Shown here: positions 16,420 through 24,750 of the stretch, piece after piece
Layout: every line of letters begins with the position of its first letter
Numbering within the stretch: position 1 is the stretch's first letter
NCBI GenBank assembly: GCA_016281125.1
Contig: JAEEIA010000060.1
Coordinates: 19,307 to 83,306, forward strand
Direction of reading: 5' to 3'
Source: Oscillospiraceae bacterium
Lineage (GTDB): Bacteria; Bacillota; Clostridia; Oscillospirales; Ruminococcaceae
Length of the DNA stretch: 64,000 nt
The notes under the pieces: model-generated
What the model was told of the DNA's origin: nothing
Seen by the model: the letters and a program-made list of their open reading frames with translations, nothing else
Database searches by the model: none
Translations under genes and position numbers: made by a program

Positions 16420-16950
16420 TCAGCGGCCGGATGATTGCTGTTTCGCTGCCGCTTGTTCGCGCAGATGCAAAACGATGGCACAATAAGCGATCAGAGCGAA
16501 GAACCCGACCCAGACGATGCCCACGATCACGCATAGCACGTTTCCCGCATCGTCATAGCCCTTGACATATTTCTGATCGGGATCATCCGGGTTATAGCGG
16601 ATCGTGATGCGCTTGCCGGAACGAACGATTTTGGCTGTGACGAAGACATCGGTGGACGCTGTGTCATCATACTCGTAGGAATATGTTGCCCAATACTGGG
16701 GCTTTTTGCTGCGTTTGCCGGGCTTGTATTCGTTTTTTATGGTGACATCGGTGATGAGACCGGGGGCTTCTGCTGAGCAGCGGTATGTGAATGCGATCTC
16801 CCGGATGCCGGCGCCTATGAACGCAAAGCCGAGCAATGAAAAGATCGCACAAGCGGTCACGGCGATGATGACGCCCTTGCGTGTTGTTGCGGTTACGGGT
16901 TTCTGCGCAGCTCTTCGCGCCTCAATTTTTTTTCGTTTTCTCTTTGCCAT
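16420..16950 (-). CDS. DUF3592 domain membrane protein
   Basis: 176 residues. A very basic N-terminus (MAKRKRKKIEARRAAQK), a membrane helix at about 25-50, an extracytoplasmic domain with YWATYSYEYDD and ITIRYNPDDPDQKYVKG (the DUF3592 signature) and a second helix at about 135-160. Function unknown. The gene and repeat A copy 2 lie between duplicated terminators (16101 and 17147) and TGTCGATAA-type ends, so the block may have arrived as a unit. Consensus promoter at 17019-17047. Confidence 0.75.
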   Translation of the reverse strand: MAKRKRKKIEARRAAQKPVTATTRKGVIIAVTACAIFSLLGFAFIGAGIREIAFTYRCSAEAPGLITDVTIKNEYKPGKRSKKPQYWATYSYEYDDTASTDVFVTAKIVRSGKRITIRYNPDDPDQKYVKGYDDAGNVLCVIVGIVWVGFFALIAYCAIVLHLREQAAAKQQSSGR

Positions 16951-17018
16951 ACGGTATTTTCCTGTATCAGATGAAAGTTTAGCATGATACGCCGGGGAAG
17001 CCGGTTTGTATCTGTCAT

Positions 17019-17047
17019 ATTATAGCACGCCGCAGCCAAATTGTCAA
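17019..17047 (-). promoter_or_regulatory. sigma-A promoter of DUF3592 gene
   Basis: Minus strand TTGACA (17047-17042), 17-base spacer, TATAAT (17024-17019). Confidence 0.85.
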
Positions 17048-17082
17048 CAGCGGGGAATTATATTGAAAGGAGTACGGTGCTG

Positions 17083-17147
17083 CAGTCTGTCGATAAACTT
17101 GCGGTGAGCAAAAAATATAAGTTTTCTGTAAGATTATCGACAGACTG
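17083..17147. repeat. Short inverted-repeat element B, copy 1
   Basis: Perfect 14-base inverted ends CAGTCTGTCGATAA (17083-17096) and TTATCGACAGACTG (17134-17147) around a 37-base AT-rich core. A related end (TTATCGACAGTCTAAG) occurs at 52840-52855. Immediately followed by a terminator hairpin. Confidence 0.75.
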
Positions 17148-17180
17148 AGGCACCGGCCTGACGGCCGGTGCCTCTTTTTT
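17147..17180. terminator. Right copy of duplicated GAGGCACCGGCC terminator
   Basis: GAGGCACCGGCC / GGCCGGTGCCTC then TTTTTT. Near copy of the hairpin at 16101-16139; oriented for plus-strand transcripts although the next gene is on the minus strand. Confidence 0.85.
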
Positions 17181-17198
17181 ATAGTCTGCTTTCAGAGT

Positions 17199-17477
17199 TT
17201 ATGAATGCGGATTCTGCCCGTCTGCGGCAGAGTCCTCTTTCGGCTCCGGCATATCGTAAGGCCCGCGCACCTGCTTGCAGCGGGGATCCTCCGGCGGAGC
17301 AGGCTTCTCATGCTTTTCCCGGAATCCGTCAATCCGCTTGGCAAGCCACGGCGTCAGCACGGCAATCACCGCAACCACCGCGAAAATCACAAAAAACTTT
17401 CCGATGAATTTCATCAGCACCGGCGTGACGTTCACCATGTCCGCATTGTTCTCCGAAAGGAGCATCATCACACTCAC
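17199..17477 (-). CDS. Small single-helix membrane protein
   Basis: 92 residues, no recognised family. One membrane helix at about 26-46 (FFVIFAVVAVIAVLTPWLA) followed by a proline-rich acidic cytoplasmic or periplasmic tail. GTG start at 17477 overlaps the upstream stop as GTGA and has AAGGAG eight bases before it. Last gene of the rsmE-phosphatase-mnmM operon; role unknown. Confidence 0.65.
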   Translation of the reverse strand: MSVMMLLSENNADMVNVTPVLMKFIGKFFVIFAVVAVIAVLTPWLAKRIDGFREKHEKPAPPEDPRCKQVRGPYDMPEPKEDSAADGQNPHS

Positions 17478-18064
17478 AGGTCACACTCCTTCGTCACAAA
17501 CACCGCAAACGGCGGGCAGCCGGTCCGGTTCGGGAACGTACACTGCAACACGGTATAATTCCGGCTGTCGAGCTTCCCGAGAAAATCCAGCAGCGCGTCA
17601 CGCTCGGTAAAGCCGTTCGCGCCGCCGTAGTAAATGCACAGCACCAGCGAGCCGCCGCGTCTGAGCAGCCGCAGCCCGGCCTCCAGCGCCGCAATGCTCG
17701 AATCTGCGTGCGTAAAAATCTCATGACTGCCGCGCGGCAGCCAGCCGAAATTGAATACAATACACGAAACAGTGCCGTGCTCGGCATACTGTTCCATCTC
17801 CGCATGGCTCTGCAAATGCAGCTCCGCATTCAGGTGATGCTCCGTCAGCAGTGCCGCCGCGGAGTCGATTGCCTCCTGCTGAATGTCAAAGCCGATGACG
17901 CGGCCTTCCGCGCCGACCAGTTCACAGAGCAGCTTGGTATCATTGCCTCTGCCGCAGGTCGCGTCGATGCAGAGGTCGCCGGGGGAAACATGCTCCCGCA
18001 GCCAGTGATGTGCCAGATCCAGCACACCGAGTTGTCTGCCGGCGGGTTTGTCATTCCGGTTCAT
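17474..18064 (-). CDS. mnmM: tRNA (mnm5s2U34)-methyltransferase-like protein (MnmM/YtqB family)
   Basis: 196 residues. SAM-dependent Rossmann methyltransferase with the family motifs DATCGRGNDTKLL (SAM loop), GFDIQQEAI and VFNFGWLPRGSHEI, and a C-terminal TGCPPFAVFVTK. This matches the YtqB/MnmM group, which in Bacillus subtilis completes mnm5s2U at the tRNA wobble position. ATGA overlap with the phosphatase gene upstream and GTGA overlap with the small gene downstream show tight coupling. Confidence 0.85.
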   Translation of the reverse strand: MNRNDKPAGRQLGVLDLAHHWLREHVSPGDLCIDATCGRGNDTKLLCELVGAEGRVIGFDIQQEAIDSAAALLTEHHLNAELHLQSHAEMEQYAEHGTVSCIVFNFGWLPRGSHEIFTHADSSIAALEAGLRLLRRGGSLVLCIYYGGANGFTERDALLDFLGKLDSRNYTVLQCTFPNRTGCPPFAVFVTKECDL

Positions 18065-18774
18065 ACGTAAAACACCTTCATATCGTCAAGCCGCAGACAT
18101 GCGAGCTTTCCGCCTGCTTCATGGAACACGGCGCCGCAGTCAATGTTGATATAGGTTTCTGTGAACAGCACCTCCGCGCGGCCGTGCATCTGCGGATAGG
18201 TCAGCGTCGGGGTATGCCCGAAGATCAGCGTGCGGTCGTCGTAGAAGCGGTCCGTCTGCTGCGGACGCGCATTGATCAGCTCGTCAATCTGATATTCCGA
18301 AAGCGGCAGCTCCGGATCAAAATTCTCGATGCCGCTGTGCGTAAAGACAAATTTTCTGCCGTCCGGCATCGTCAGCTCCTCATAGAGGCGGAATTCCTGC
18401 AAATAAGCGAGCAGCTCCGCGCGCGTTTCCGGCGGCAGCCCGAGATACTGGTTCAGGGTGATGGAACCGCCGTTCTGCATCCATGCGGAATAGACCGCAT
18501 AGCCTGCATCCGTATAAAAATCCGTGACATTGTCGATATTCGCTTCTGCGGGCAGACCGTTGATGCATTGCAGCATAATCGCTTCATGATTGCCGAGCAG
18601 CGGATACACATTAATGCGCTCCATACAGTCCAGCAGCAGCGGGATGGGCGTATCGCCGCGGTCAATGAAATCACCGAGGATATACAGGTCATCTTCTTCT
18701 GTAAAGTCGATTTTCTGGCACATCTTGCGGAACAGCGCATGGCAGCCGTGAATATCACTCATGACATAGATCAA
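18061..18774 (-). CDS. Calcineurin-like Ser/Thr protein phosphatase (PrpE/PphA type)
   Basis: 237 residues. Metallophosphoesterase motifs in order: MSDIHGCHALF, LGDFIDRGD, LLGNHEA, FTHSGIE and LIFGHTPT, giving all dimetal ligands. The size fits bacterial PPP-type phosphatases or diadenosine tetraphosphatase-like enzymes; substrate cannot be decided. Second gene of an operon after rsmE and overlapping mnmM by four bases. Confidence 0.88.
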   Translation of the reverse strand: MIYVMSDIHGCHALFRKMCQKIDFTEEDDLYILGDFIDRGDTPIPLLLDCMERINVYPLLGNHEAIMLQCINGLPAEANIDNVTDFYTDAGYAVYSAWMQNGGSITLNQYLGLPPETRAELLAYLQEFRLYEELTMPDGRKFVFTHSGIENFDPELPLSEYQIDELINARPQQTDRFYDDRTLIFGHTPTLTYPQMHGRAEVLFTETYINIDCGAVFHEAGGKLACLRLDDMKVFYV

Positions 18775-18813
18775 GCAGGCTTCACCTCCCTGTACGGTAG
18801 AATATGCGGAAAC

Positions 18814-19536
18814 TCAGTTCAGGTTTCCTGTATGGAACATCAGCACAGAGAGCGCAGTGAGCGGTGCGGTTTCGCAACGGAGAATCCGCTTGCCGAGCCA
18901 GACCGGCTGTACGCCTCTTGCCTGTAACAGTTCAATTTCTGCGGGATCGAACCCGCCCTCACTGCCGATGCAGATGCCATAGCTTTCGGCGTCGCGCCGG
19001 ACAGCAGAAAATGAGATTCCGCCCTCGCCCTCGTAGAGCACGACGGGTACCTCCAGCTCAGCCATCCGGTCAGCAGCCATTTCCAGGGAATGCAGCGGCG
19101 CAATCACGGGGATGATGCCTCTGCCGGACTGCTGTGCGGCTGCCTGCGCAATCTTTTGCAGACGCGGGAGCTTCTTCTGGAATTCGCCGGAATTCGGCCG
19201 CGAGATGCAGCGCCTTGTCAGCACCGGAACAATCTCCGAAACTCCGAGCTCGACAGATTTCTGAATGATCTGCTCCAGCTTGTCCGACTTCGGCAGCGCC
19301 TGAAAGAGCGTGACTTTAATGGTCGGCTCAGCGCAGCAGGGGGCGGACGAGAGGATGCTAAGCGTGACGGCATCCTGTGAGATTTCAGCGATTTCGCATT
19401 CGTAGTCGATGCCGCAGGCGCAGATCGTCAGGCGCTCCTGCGGACGCATTCTGAGCGCGTATCCGATGTGGCGCAGATGTTCGCCGGTCAGCACCGGATG
19501 CGCCGGTGAGAAAGCATCGTCAAAAAACTTCGGCAT
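18814..19536 (-). CDS. rsmE: 16S rRNA (uracil(1498)-N(3))-methyltransferase
   Basis: 240 residues, full length for RsmE, which methylates U1498 of 16S rRNA. N-terminal PUA-like part (HLRHIGYALRMRPQERLTI), then the SPOUT knot with LFQALPKSDKLEQIIQKSVELGV, RWQKIAQAA-type QKIAQAAAQQSGRG, IGSEGGFDPAEIEL and GKRILRCETAPLTAL. ATG 19536 (MPKFF) is chosen with GGAG nine bases upstream; a TTG at 19557 is less likely. First gene of a four-gene operon from the promoter at 19568. Confidence 0.95.
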   Translation of the reverse strand: MPKFFDDAFSPAHPVLTGEHLRHIGYALRMRPQERLTICACGIDYECEIAEISQDAVTLSILSSAPCCAEPTIKVTLFQALPKSDKLEQIIQKSVELGVSEIVPVLTRRCISRPNSGEFQKKLPRLQKIAQAAAQQSGRGIIPVIAPLHSLEMAADRMAELEVPVVLYEGEGGISFSAVRRDAESYGICIGSEGGFDPAEIELLQARGVQPVWLGKRILRCETAPLTALSVLMFHTGNLN

Positions 19537-19567
19537 GAGAAGCAGCTCCTTTTGCAAAGTCCTCTAT

Positions 19568-19596
19568 ATTATACCATATTTCAGCGAAAAAAGCAA
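19568..19596 (-). promoter_or_regulatory. sigma-A promoter of rsmE operon
   Basis: Minus strand TTGCTT (19596-19591), 17-base spacer, TATAAT (19573-19568). Confidence 0.75.
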
Positions 19597-19713
19597 TGGG
19601 TATTTCCCGATCTTAATATCTCGCCGGATAAATTTTATTAAAGAAACCGTATTGATTTAACAATTAGAGTATCCTTTTTCGCAGTGCAATCCGCGCAGAA
19701 AAGGACAGCGTTC

Positions 19714-19754
19714 AGAAAAAATGCCCTTTCCAGTGATCTGAAAAGGGCATTTCG
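19714..19754 (-). terminator. Terminator of purA
   Basis: Minus-strand stem AAATGCCCTTTTC / GGAAAGGGCATTT followed by TTTC, 14 bases past the purA stop. Confidence 0.9.
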
Positions 19755-19767
19755 GTATATGCAATTC

Positions 19768-21045
19768 TTACTTGCGATAGATCATATCCTTGCGGTCGGG
19801 GCCGGTGGAGATCATCGTGATCGGGCAGTCAATCAGCTTTTCGATGTAGGTGACATAGTCCTTTGCTGCCTGCGGAAGTGCATCCCATTCGGTGATGCCC
19901 CGGATGTCACACTTCCAGCCCGGAACCTTCTCGTAGATCGGCTTTGCGATGTCCAGACGGTCGCCGCTCGGGAACTCGGTGGTGCGGACGCCGTCCACAT
20001 CGTAGGCAACGCAGACCGGGATTTCATCCAGATAGCCGAGCACGTCGATCAGAGAGAGTGCCACGTCGGTTGTACCCTGCACAGCCACGCCGTACTTGGT
20101 TGCAACGGCATCGAACCAGCCCATTCTGCGCGGACGGCCGGTCGTTGCACCGAACTCGCCATCGCTGCCGCCCTTTCTGCGGAGCACATCCGCTTCATCG
20201 CCGAAGATTTCGGTCGTGAACGGACCTGCGCCGACGCAAGAGGAATATGCCTTGACAACGGTGATGACGCGCTTGATCTCGTGCGGCGGCAGGCATGCGC
20301 CGACTGCGCCATAGCCTGCAAGCGTAGAGGACGAGGTGGTCATCGGATAAATGCCGTTGGTGATGTCGCGCAGTGCGCCGAGCTGACCTTCGAGCAGGAT
20401 GTTCTTGCCCGCCTTGACAGCCTCATGCATCAGTTCTGCGAGGTTGCAGAGATACGGCTTGATGAATTCCGCAACATCCTTCAGATATGCCAGAATCTCC
20501 TTCGGATCCAGCGGCTCTGCATCCGGATACAGGCCTGCAATCGTCGCATTCTTGATAATGCAGACGCGCTCGACCTTCTCCTCCAGGTTCTTGTTGTAGA
20601 GCTCTGCAAGCTGGAAGCCGATCTTCATGGCCTTGTCCGCATAGTGCGGCGCGATGCCGGACTGTGTGGAGCCGAAGCTGTGCTTGCCGAGACGCTTTTC
20701 CTCGAGCTTGTCAAAGAGAATATGATACGGCATAACGAGCTGTGCGCGGTCGGAGATCCGGACGTTCGGTGCCGGGACATTGTTCTCCTTCAGCATATCG
20801 AGCTCTTTGCGGAAGGCGTCCGCATTGAATGCGGCACCTGCGCCGATGATATTGACGGTGCCCTCCTGGAACACGCCGGACGGGAGAATATGCAGCGCAT
20901 ATTTTCCGTACTGATTGATGATGGTGTGTCCTGCGTTTGCACCGCCCTGAAAACGAATGACGTAATCCGCATCGGCAGCGAAGACATCGGTCAGCTTGCC
21001 TTTGCCTTCATCGCCCCAGTTTCCGCCTACTATTGCAGTAATCAT
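19768..21045 (-). CDS. purA: Adenylosuccinate synthetase
   Basis: 425 residues. Catalyses IMP + Asp + GTP to adenylosuccinate, the first AMP-specific step. Phosphate loop GGNWGDEGKGK (Asn where most have Gln), FQGGANAGHTI with the catalytic His, STQSGIAPHYADK, GQLGALRDI (usually GAQG-type), and TTGRPRRMGWFD. Start ATG 21045 with AAAGGA upstream. Monocistronic between a strong promoter (21129) and a terminator. guaB, the competing GMP branch, is at 39375. Confidence 0.97.
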   Translation of the reverse strand: MITAIVGGNWGDEGKGKLTDVFAADADYVIRFQGGANAGHTIINQYGKYALHILPSGVFQEGTVNIIGAGAAFNADAFRKELDMLKENNVPAPNVRISDRAQLVMPYHILFDKLEEKRLGKHSFGSTQSGIAPHYADKAMKIGFQLAELYNKNLEEKVERVCIIKNATIAGLYPDAEPLDPKEILAYLKDVAEFIKPYLCNLAELMHEAVKAGKNILLEGQLGALRDITNGIYPMTTSSSTLAGYGAVGACLPPHEIKRVITVVKAYSSCVGAGPFTTEIFGDEADVLRRKGGSDGEFGATTGRPRRMGWFDAVATKYGVAVQGTTDVALSLIDVLGYLDEIPVCVAYDVDGVRTTEFPSGDRLDIAKPIYEKVPGWKCDIRGITEWDALPQAAKDYVTYIEKLIDCPITMISTGPDRKDMIYRK

Positions 21046-21128
21046 AGCTCTGCTCGTTCCTTTCACTTTGAAAAAATCGGATGAATTTATGGGGATGCAC
21101 GGAAACCGTGCCGAAATTTCCCTCATAT

Positions 21129-21157
21129 ATCATACCACAAAATCCCTGTTCTGTCAA
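21129..21157 (-). promoter_or_regulatory. sigma-A promoter of purA
   Basis: Minus strand TTGACA (21157-21152), 17-base spacer, TATGAT (21134-21129). Confidence 0.8.
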
Positions 21158-21258
21158 GGTCGGCAGTGCCGACAGCCGATTTCCTTCGGAGAGATTTTTG
21201 GAAGTGCTCCCAAAATGCGCGTTGCTGCACGCGGTTTCTGATATGAAACAGCTGCGGC

Positions 21259-21924
21259 TCAGCGTGTGTATGTACCGGTCAGCGTCCCGTAAGCCAGCAC
21301 ATTGCCGCCGTTTCCGTCCAGTGCCGTTACCATGTCGTCAAAGCCATTGTTACCGCTGTCAAATTTACTCTTATCCTCGGTGACCGGCTCTTTCAGCGCA
21401 TAGATACGGATCTCGTAATCATGCGTACCGGACGGCGGATACGGCCCGACATATTCATTCGCGGGCGCCCAGCCGGCCGGAAGTGTCGTTTCCGTGACGT
21501 CGGCGGATTTCCAGTGCAGCCAGAAACTCGCCGTGGTATCGACCATGTAAACCGCATAGCAGCCAGCACCCTCGACCGGCTCCCACGAAAGCTGCGGCGA
21601 GCGGTTTGAGCCCTTGTCCGTCTTTGTGATATCCGGATCCCAGACGCCGTCATGCAGATCCTCAGAGGTTATCGTGATCTGCGGCAGCTTCGCCGGATCA
21701 AACGGCTCTGCGGGCGCTTCTGCGGCATCGGATGCTTCCTCCGGTGCAGCTTCTTCCGGTGCAGCTTCCTCTGCCGCGGATTCCGGTTCATCTGTTTCCG
21801 GCGCGGATGTCTGTGCAGGCTCCGGGGCGGAAGTCTGCGGCGCAGTCTGATTTCCGCAGGCGGTCATCCCGCAGAGCAGCATCAGAGCGGCGGCAACTGC
21901 AAAAATTTTTCTGCTGCTTTTCAT
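21259..21924 (-). CDS. YbhB/YbcL family (PEBP) lipoprotein
   Basis: 221 residues. Lipobox at LLCGMTACGN, so the mature protein should be lipid-anchored at the Cys. An acidic, alanine-rich spacer with EEAAPEEAAPEEA repeats (about 30-75) leads to a phosphatidylethanolamine-binding-protein fold: VWDPDITKTDKGSNRSPQLSW, FWLHWKSADV and GPYPPSGTHDYEIRIYAL are the PEBP ligand-pocket motifs. Ligand unknown. Last gene of the long alaS operon, 22 bases after the amidohydrolase gene. Confidence 0.85.
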   Translation of the reverse strand: MKSSRKIFAVAAALMLLCGMTACGNQTAPQTSAPEPAQTSAPETDEPESAAEEAAPEEAAPEEASDAAEAPAEPFDPAKLPQITITSEDLHDGVWDPDITKTDKGSNRSPQLSWEPVEGAGCYAVYMVDTTASFWLHWKSADVTETTLPAGWAPANEYVGPYPPSGTHDYEIRIYALKEPVTEDKSKFDSGNNGFDDMVTALDGNGGNVLAYGTLTGTYTR

Positions 21925-21946
21925 GATTCGTTTTCCTTTCACTGCA

Positions 21947-22759
21947 TTATATTTCCAAAAATGCCTTCGCATTTTCAGAGAACATTTTTTTGTAGTCCTC
22001 AAAGGTAAAGCCAAGCGACAGCAGACGCTCCGCCTCCGCCTTCGGATCCCACATCGGGAAGTCCGTCCCGAACATGCAGTTCTCGACGCCGTAATGCCGG
22101 ATCAGCCGCACGGCACGCTCCGGCGACATCAGGCAGACTGCGCTGCTCGTGTCATAGCGGACATTCTCATAGCTTTTCAGCACCGATTCCGCCTCATCCC
22201 ATGCGGCAAATCCGCCGAGATGCGACGCCATCACTTTCAGCTTCGGAAAATCACGCAGGACCTTGGCAAGCATGGTCGGGTGCGAGAAATCATGCCGGTA
22301 ATCGCCCATATGCATCAGCACGGGCAGCCGTCCCTCAATCGCCTCGTAGATCCGGTAGGAGCCGGGGCTGTCAATCGGCGTGCGCTGGAAGTCCGCGTGC
22401 AGCTTGATGCCCTTGAAGCCCATGCCGATTACACGGTCCACCTCTCCGGCGAGATCCGCAAAGTCACCGTGCAGCGCTGCAAACGGGATCATTTCCGGGT
22501 GCTGATCCGCCTCGCCCTTGATAAAGTCGTTGATCGAAACGACCTGCTTCGGCGTGGTCGCAACAGAGCAGACCAGCATCCGCTTTGTCCCGATCTGCTT
22601 TTCGGCTTCGAGCAGACGTTCCGTTTCACCGATTGAATAAGCCATGCTGATGTCATAGAATTTGCCGATTGACTCGGTTGCCTTCTCACTGATCTTGTGC
22701 GGGAAGATATGCGCGTGCATATCGTAGATTTCAAAATCCTGCGGGGTAAAATGTTCCAT
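21947..22759 (-). CDS. Amidohydrolase-2 family metal-dependent hydrolase
   Basis: 270 residues. TIM-barrel hydrolase with the metal motif YDMHAHIFP near the N-terminus, GIKLHADFQ, MHMGDYRH, ASHLGGFAAW and FGTDFPMWDP near the C-terminus, as in amidohydrolase_2/ACMSD-related proteins. Substrate unknown. ATG 22759 with AAAGGA upstream is preferred to 22798. It lies 45 bases after the MBOAT-like gene in the alaS operon. Confidence 0.85.
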   Translation of the reverse strand: MEHFTPQDFEIYDMHAHIFPHKISEKATESIGKFYDISMAYSIGETERLLEAEKQIGTKRMLVCSVATTPKQVVSINDFIKGEADQHPEMIPFAALHGDFADLAGEVDRVIGMGFKGIKLHADFQRTPIDSPGSYRIYEAIEGRLPVLMHMGDYRHDFSHPTMLAKVLRDFPKLKVMASHLGGFAAWDEAESVLKSYENVRYDTSSAVCLMSPERAVRLIRHYGVENCMFGTDFPMWDPKAEAERLLSLGFTFEDYKKMFSENAKAFLEI

Positions 22760-22804
22760 GGGTAAAAGATTCCTTTCCTTGATGCAGATTCTCTGCAAAT
22801 AAAC

Positions 22805-24133
22805 TTACGGGCGGAGGTAGCGGCTGAGCAGCTCCGCATAGGAAAACAGCAGCATAACGAGCTCCGCTGCCGGCTGACAGACCGCGCACAGCCGTCTGCC
22901 CCATGCGTTCTCCTCCGGCAGCAGCTTTCTGAGCGGGAACAGTCCGGCAATCGCAATGCAGAGCGGCACCCAGTTCGTTCCGAGCGTATAGCCGATGCGG
23001 TCGCTCAGCGGAATGCCGTTGATACAGAGCAGCGCGCGGTAGCAGCTGAACGCGTCGATCAGCGAATCGCTCCCCAGTGTGCCCATGCCGAGCAGGACGG
23101 CAGCGGCGGTCAGAATCCGTCTGGCTGTCACCGGGAGCTGCCCGAAGCGGCGCTTTTGTCTGCGGTAGCGCTCGGCTGTCAGAAAGACCGCCGTACACAC
23201 GCCCCAGATCATGCCGCAGCCGCCGCGGCCGAACAGCAGACCGATGCCGCCGAACAGCAGCGCCGTCCGCGCAAAATAGCCTGCTGCATCAAATGTTCTG
23301 TCCTCCAGCAGCAGCACGCGCTTTGTCCACTGCTGCATCGGGATCAGAAAACGCGCCCAGAAGTCCTGCATGGAGTCCGCCATAACCGGCGTATCAAAGC
23401 TGTCCGGCAGGTCGTAGCCGAGCATCCGCCCGAGCCCCTGCCCGATCTGTGCCAGCCCCTTGAGCTGATACAGCAGCATCAGATAAAATGTCAGCATCAT
23501 CGCAGCCGCATCCAGCGCGGTCTGCACATAGCCGCCGGACGCAATCTGTGCATGCACCGTCCGGAGCGGCAGTGACAGACAGATCAGCTGAAACAGACCG
23601 CGGATGCAGAGCGAAGCGCCCGATCCGATTTTCTGCCGGGAAACAGCACGCGCCGCAAGCGCCTGCTCATACTGCGGAAAGCTCAGCACAGGGCCGCCCG
23701 GCAAACGCGTCATATCGCACTGATAACAGAAAAACGAATGCAGCGGCGGGGTTTTCAGCTTATGCGCGGCATGGGAGGAGAGGCATTCCGTTCCTTGCAG
23801 CGTACAGAGCAGCATGGGCAGCACCGCCTGACTGCCGAGGAGCAGCCTCGCCAGCAGAAGCAGCAGCACCTGGAGTCCAATTCCGGCATACAGCCAGATT
23901 TCCGTGCGGTGCGGATGCCGTTCCGATCTGCGCGGACTGAGCCGCAGCGTCAGCCAGGTCAGGCTGACGGACAGCGCCAGCAGAATCAGCGCTGCGTATC
24001 CGCCGGTCACATACACCAGACAGAGCCCACCGAGCGCCAGTGCATCCCGCTTCCAGTGCGGATGCGAGAACGCCGCCAGCAGCATAAACACCGGCAGCAC
24101 ATAGAGGATCACAGGCAGTGAGGCAACATTCAA
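22805..24133 (-). CDS. Degenerate MBOAT (AlgI/DltB-like) membrane protein
   Basis: 442 residues, about ten membrane segments. The GGPVLSFPQYEQAL stretch and SMQDFWARFLIPMQQWTKRVLL (residues 254-275) align with the AlgI/DltB landmarks around the SFWRRWH region. The catalytic site, normally GLWHGAxWxFxxWG, reads GLLFGRGGCGMIWG with Phe301 in place of the invariant His. By the known MBOAT mechanism it should not acylate. It overlaps the TOPRIM gene by four bases (ATGA). It may be a transport or structural relative; no partner acyltransferase is nearby. Confidence 0.7.
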   Translation of the reverse strand: MNVASLPVILYVLPVFMLLAAFSHPHWKRDALALGGLCLVYVTGGYAALILLALSVSLTWLTLRLSPRRSERHPHRTEIWLYAGIGLQVLLLLLARLLLGSQAVLPMLLCTLQGTECLSSHAAHKLKTPPLHSFFCYQCDMTRLPGGPVLSFPQYEQALAARAVSRQKIGSGASLCIRGLFQLICLSLPLRTVHAQIASGGYVQTALDAAAMMLTFYLMLLYQLKGLAQIGQGLGRMLGYDLPDSFDTPVMADSMQDFWARFLIPMQQWTKRVLLLEDRTFDAAGYFARTALLFGGIGLLFGRGGCGMIWGVCTAVFLTAERYRRQKRRFGQLPVTARRILTAAAVLLGMGTLGSDSLIDAFSCYRALLCINGIPLSDRIGYTLGTNWVPLCIAIAGLFPLRKLLPEENAWGRRLCAVCQPAAELVMLLFSYAELLSRYLRP

Positions 24134-24750
24134 TGCGGCACCTCCTCTGCATATTCCGGCAGATAGGTTCCGAGAAATGCGGGCAGCTCATCGGCGCAGG
24201 TCATCGTGCAGAGCACCTCACAGAGTCCCTTCACCGACAGATGCGGCGGCAGCTGCATCGCCCGCAGAAGCGCCTGCCGTCTTGCCGTGCAGTCCGGCGT
24301 GCCGGTCAGCCCCAGCTCATAGAGCAGCGCGGGCGTGATGTCATCCGGGCGCTCCGGGGGCGCTTCGTCAAAGACGCCTGCACGCTCCAGCGCGAACAGC
24401 AGCGTTTCATTGCTGATGCCCTCCACACCGAGCAGCCCCTCCGCAGAAGGCGCGGTTTTGCGCGGCTCCTTGCCGTGGATGCCGGGGATATACACATGAT
24501 AGATTCTGCCGGTGCGGATTGCCCCTTTCAGGTAGCCGCGGATCTGAAAGCCCGCCGCGTCCGCATCTGTCAGGATGACGATGCCCGTCGTTTCCGCATA
24601 ATGCCGGATCAGCCGAAGCTGCGCATCGTTGCGGTAAATCTGAAAGCCGCCTGTTACGATAATGACCGCGTCCACGACCGATTCCAGCCGGATCTTGTCG
24701 TATTTGCCCTCCACGACGATCGCCGGCGCGATCTTCGGGCGCGGCGTCAT
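24130..24750 (-). CDS. TOPRIM protein related to ribonuclease M5
   Basis: 206 residues. TOPRIM motifs VVEGKYDKIRLESVV and GIVILTDADAAGFQIRGYL give the catalytic Glu and the DxD pair; the latter is TDPD in RNase M5 (RnmV), which matures 5S rRNA. The C-terminal region resembles DUF4093 as in RnmV homologues. The usual partner ksgA is not adjacent; instead it overlaps holA (ATGA) and the MBOAT-like gene. Function as RNase M5 is likely but not certain. Confidence 0.75.
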   Translation of the reverse strand: MTPRPKIAPAIVVEGKYDKIRLESVVDAVIIVTGGFQIYRNDAQLRLIRHYAETTGIVILTDADAAGFQIRGYLKGAIRTGRIYHVYIPGIHGKEPRKTAPSAEGLLGVEGISNETLLFALERAGVFDEAPPERPDDITPALLYELGLTGTPDCTARRQALLRAMQLPPHLSVKGLCEVLCTMTCADELPAFLGTYLPEYAEEVPH

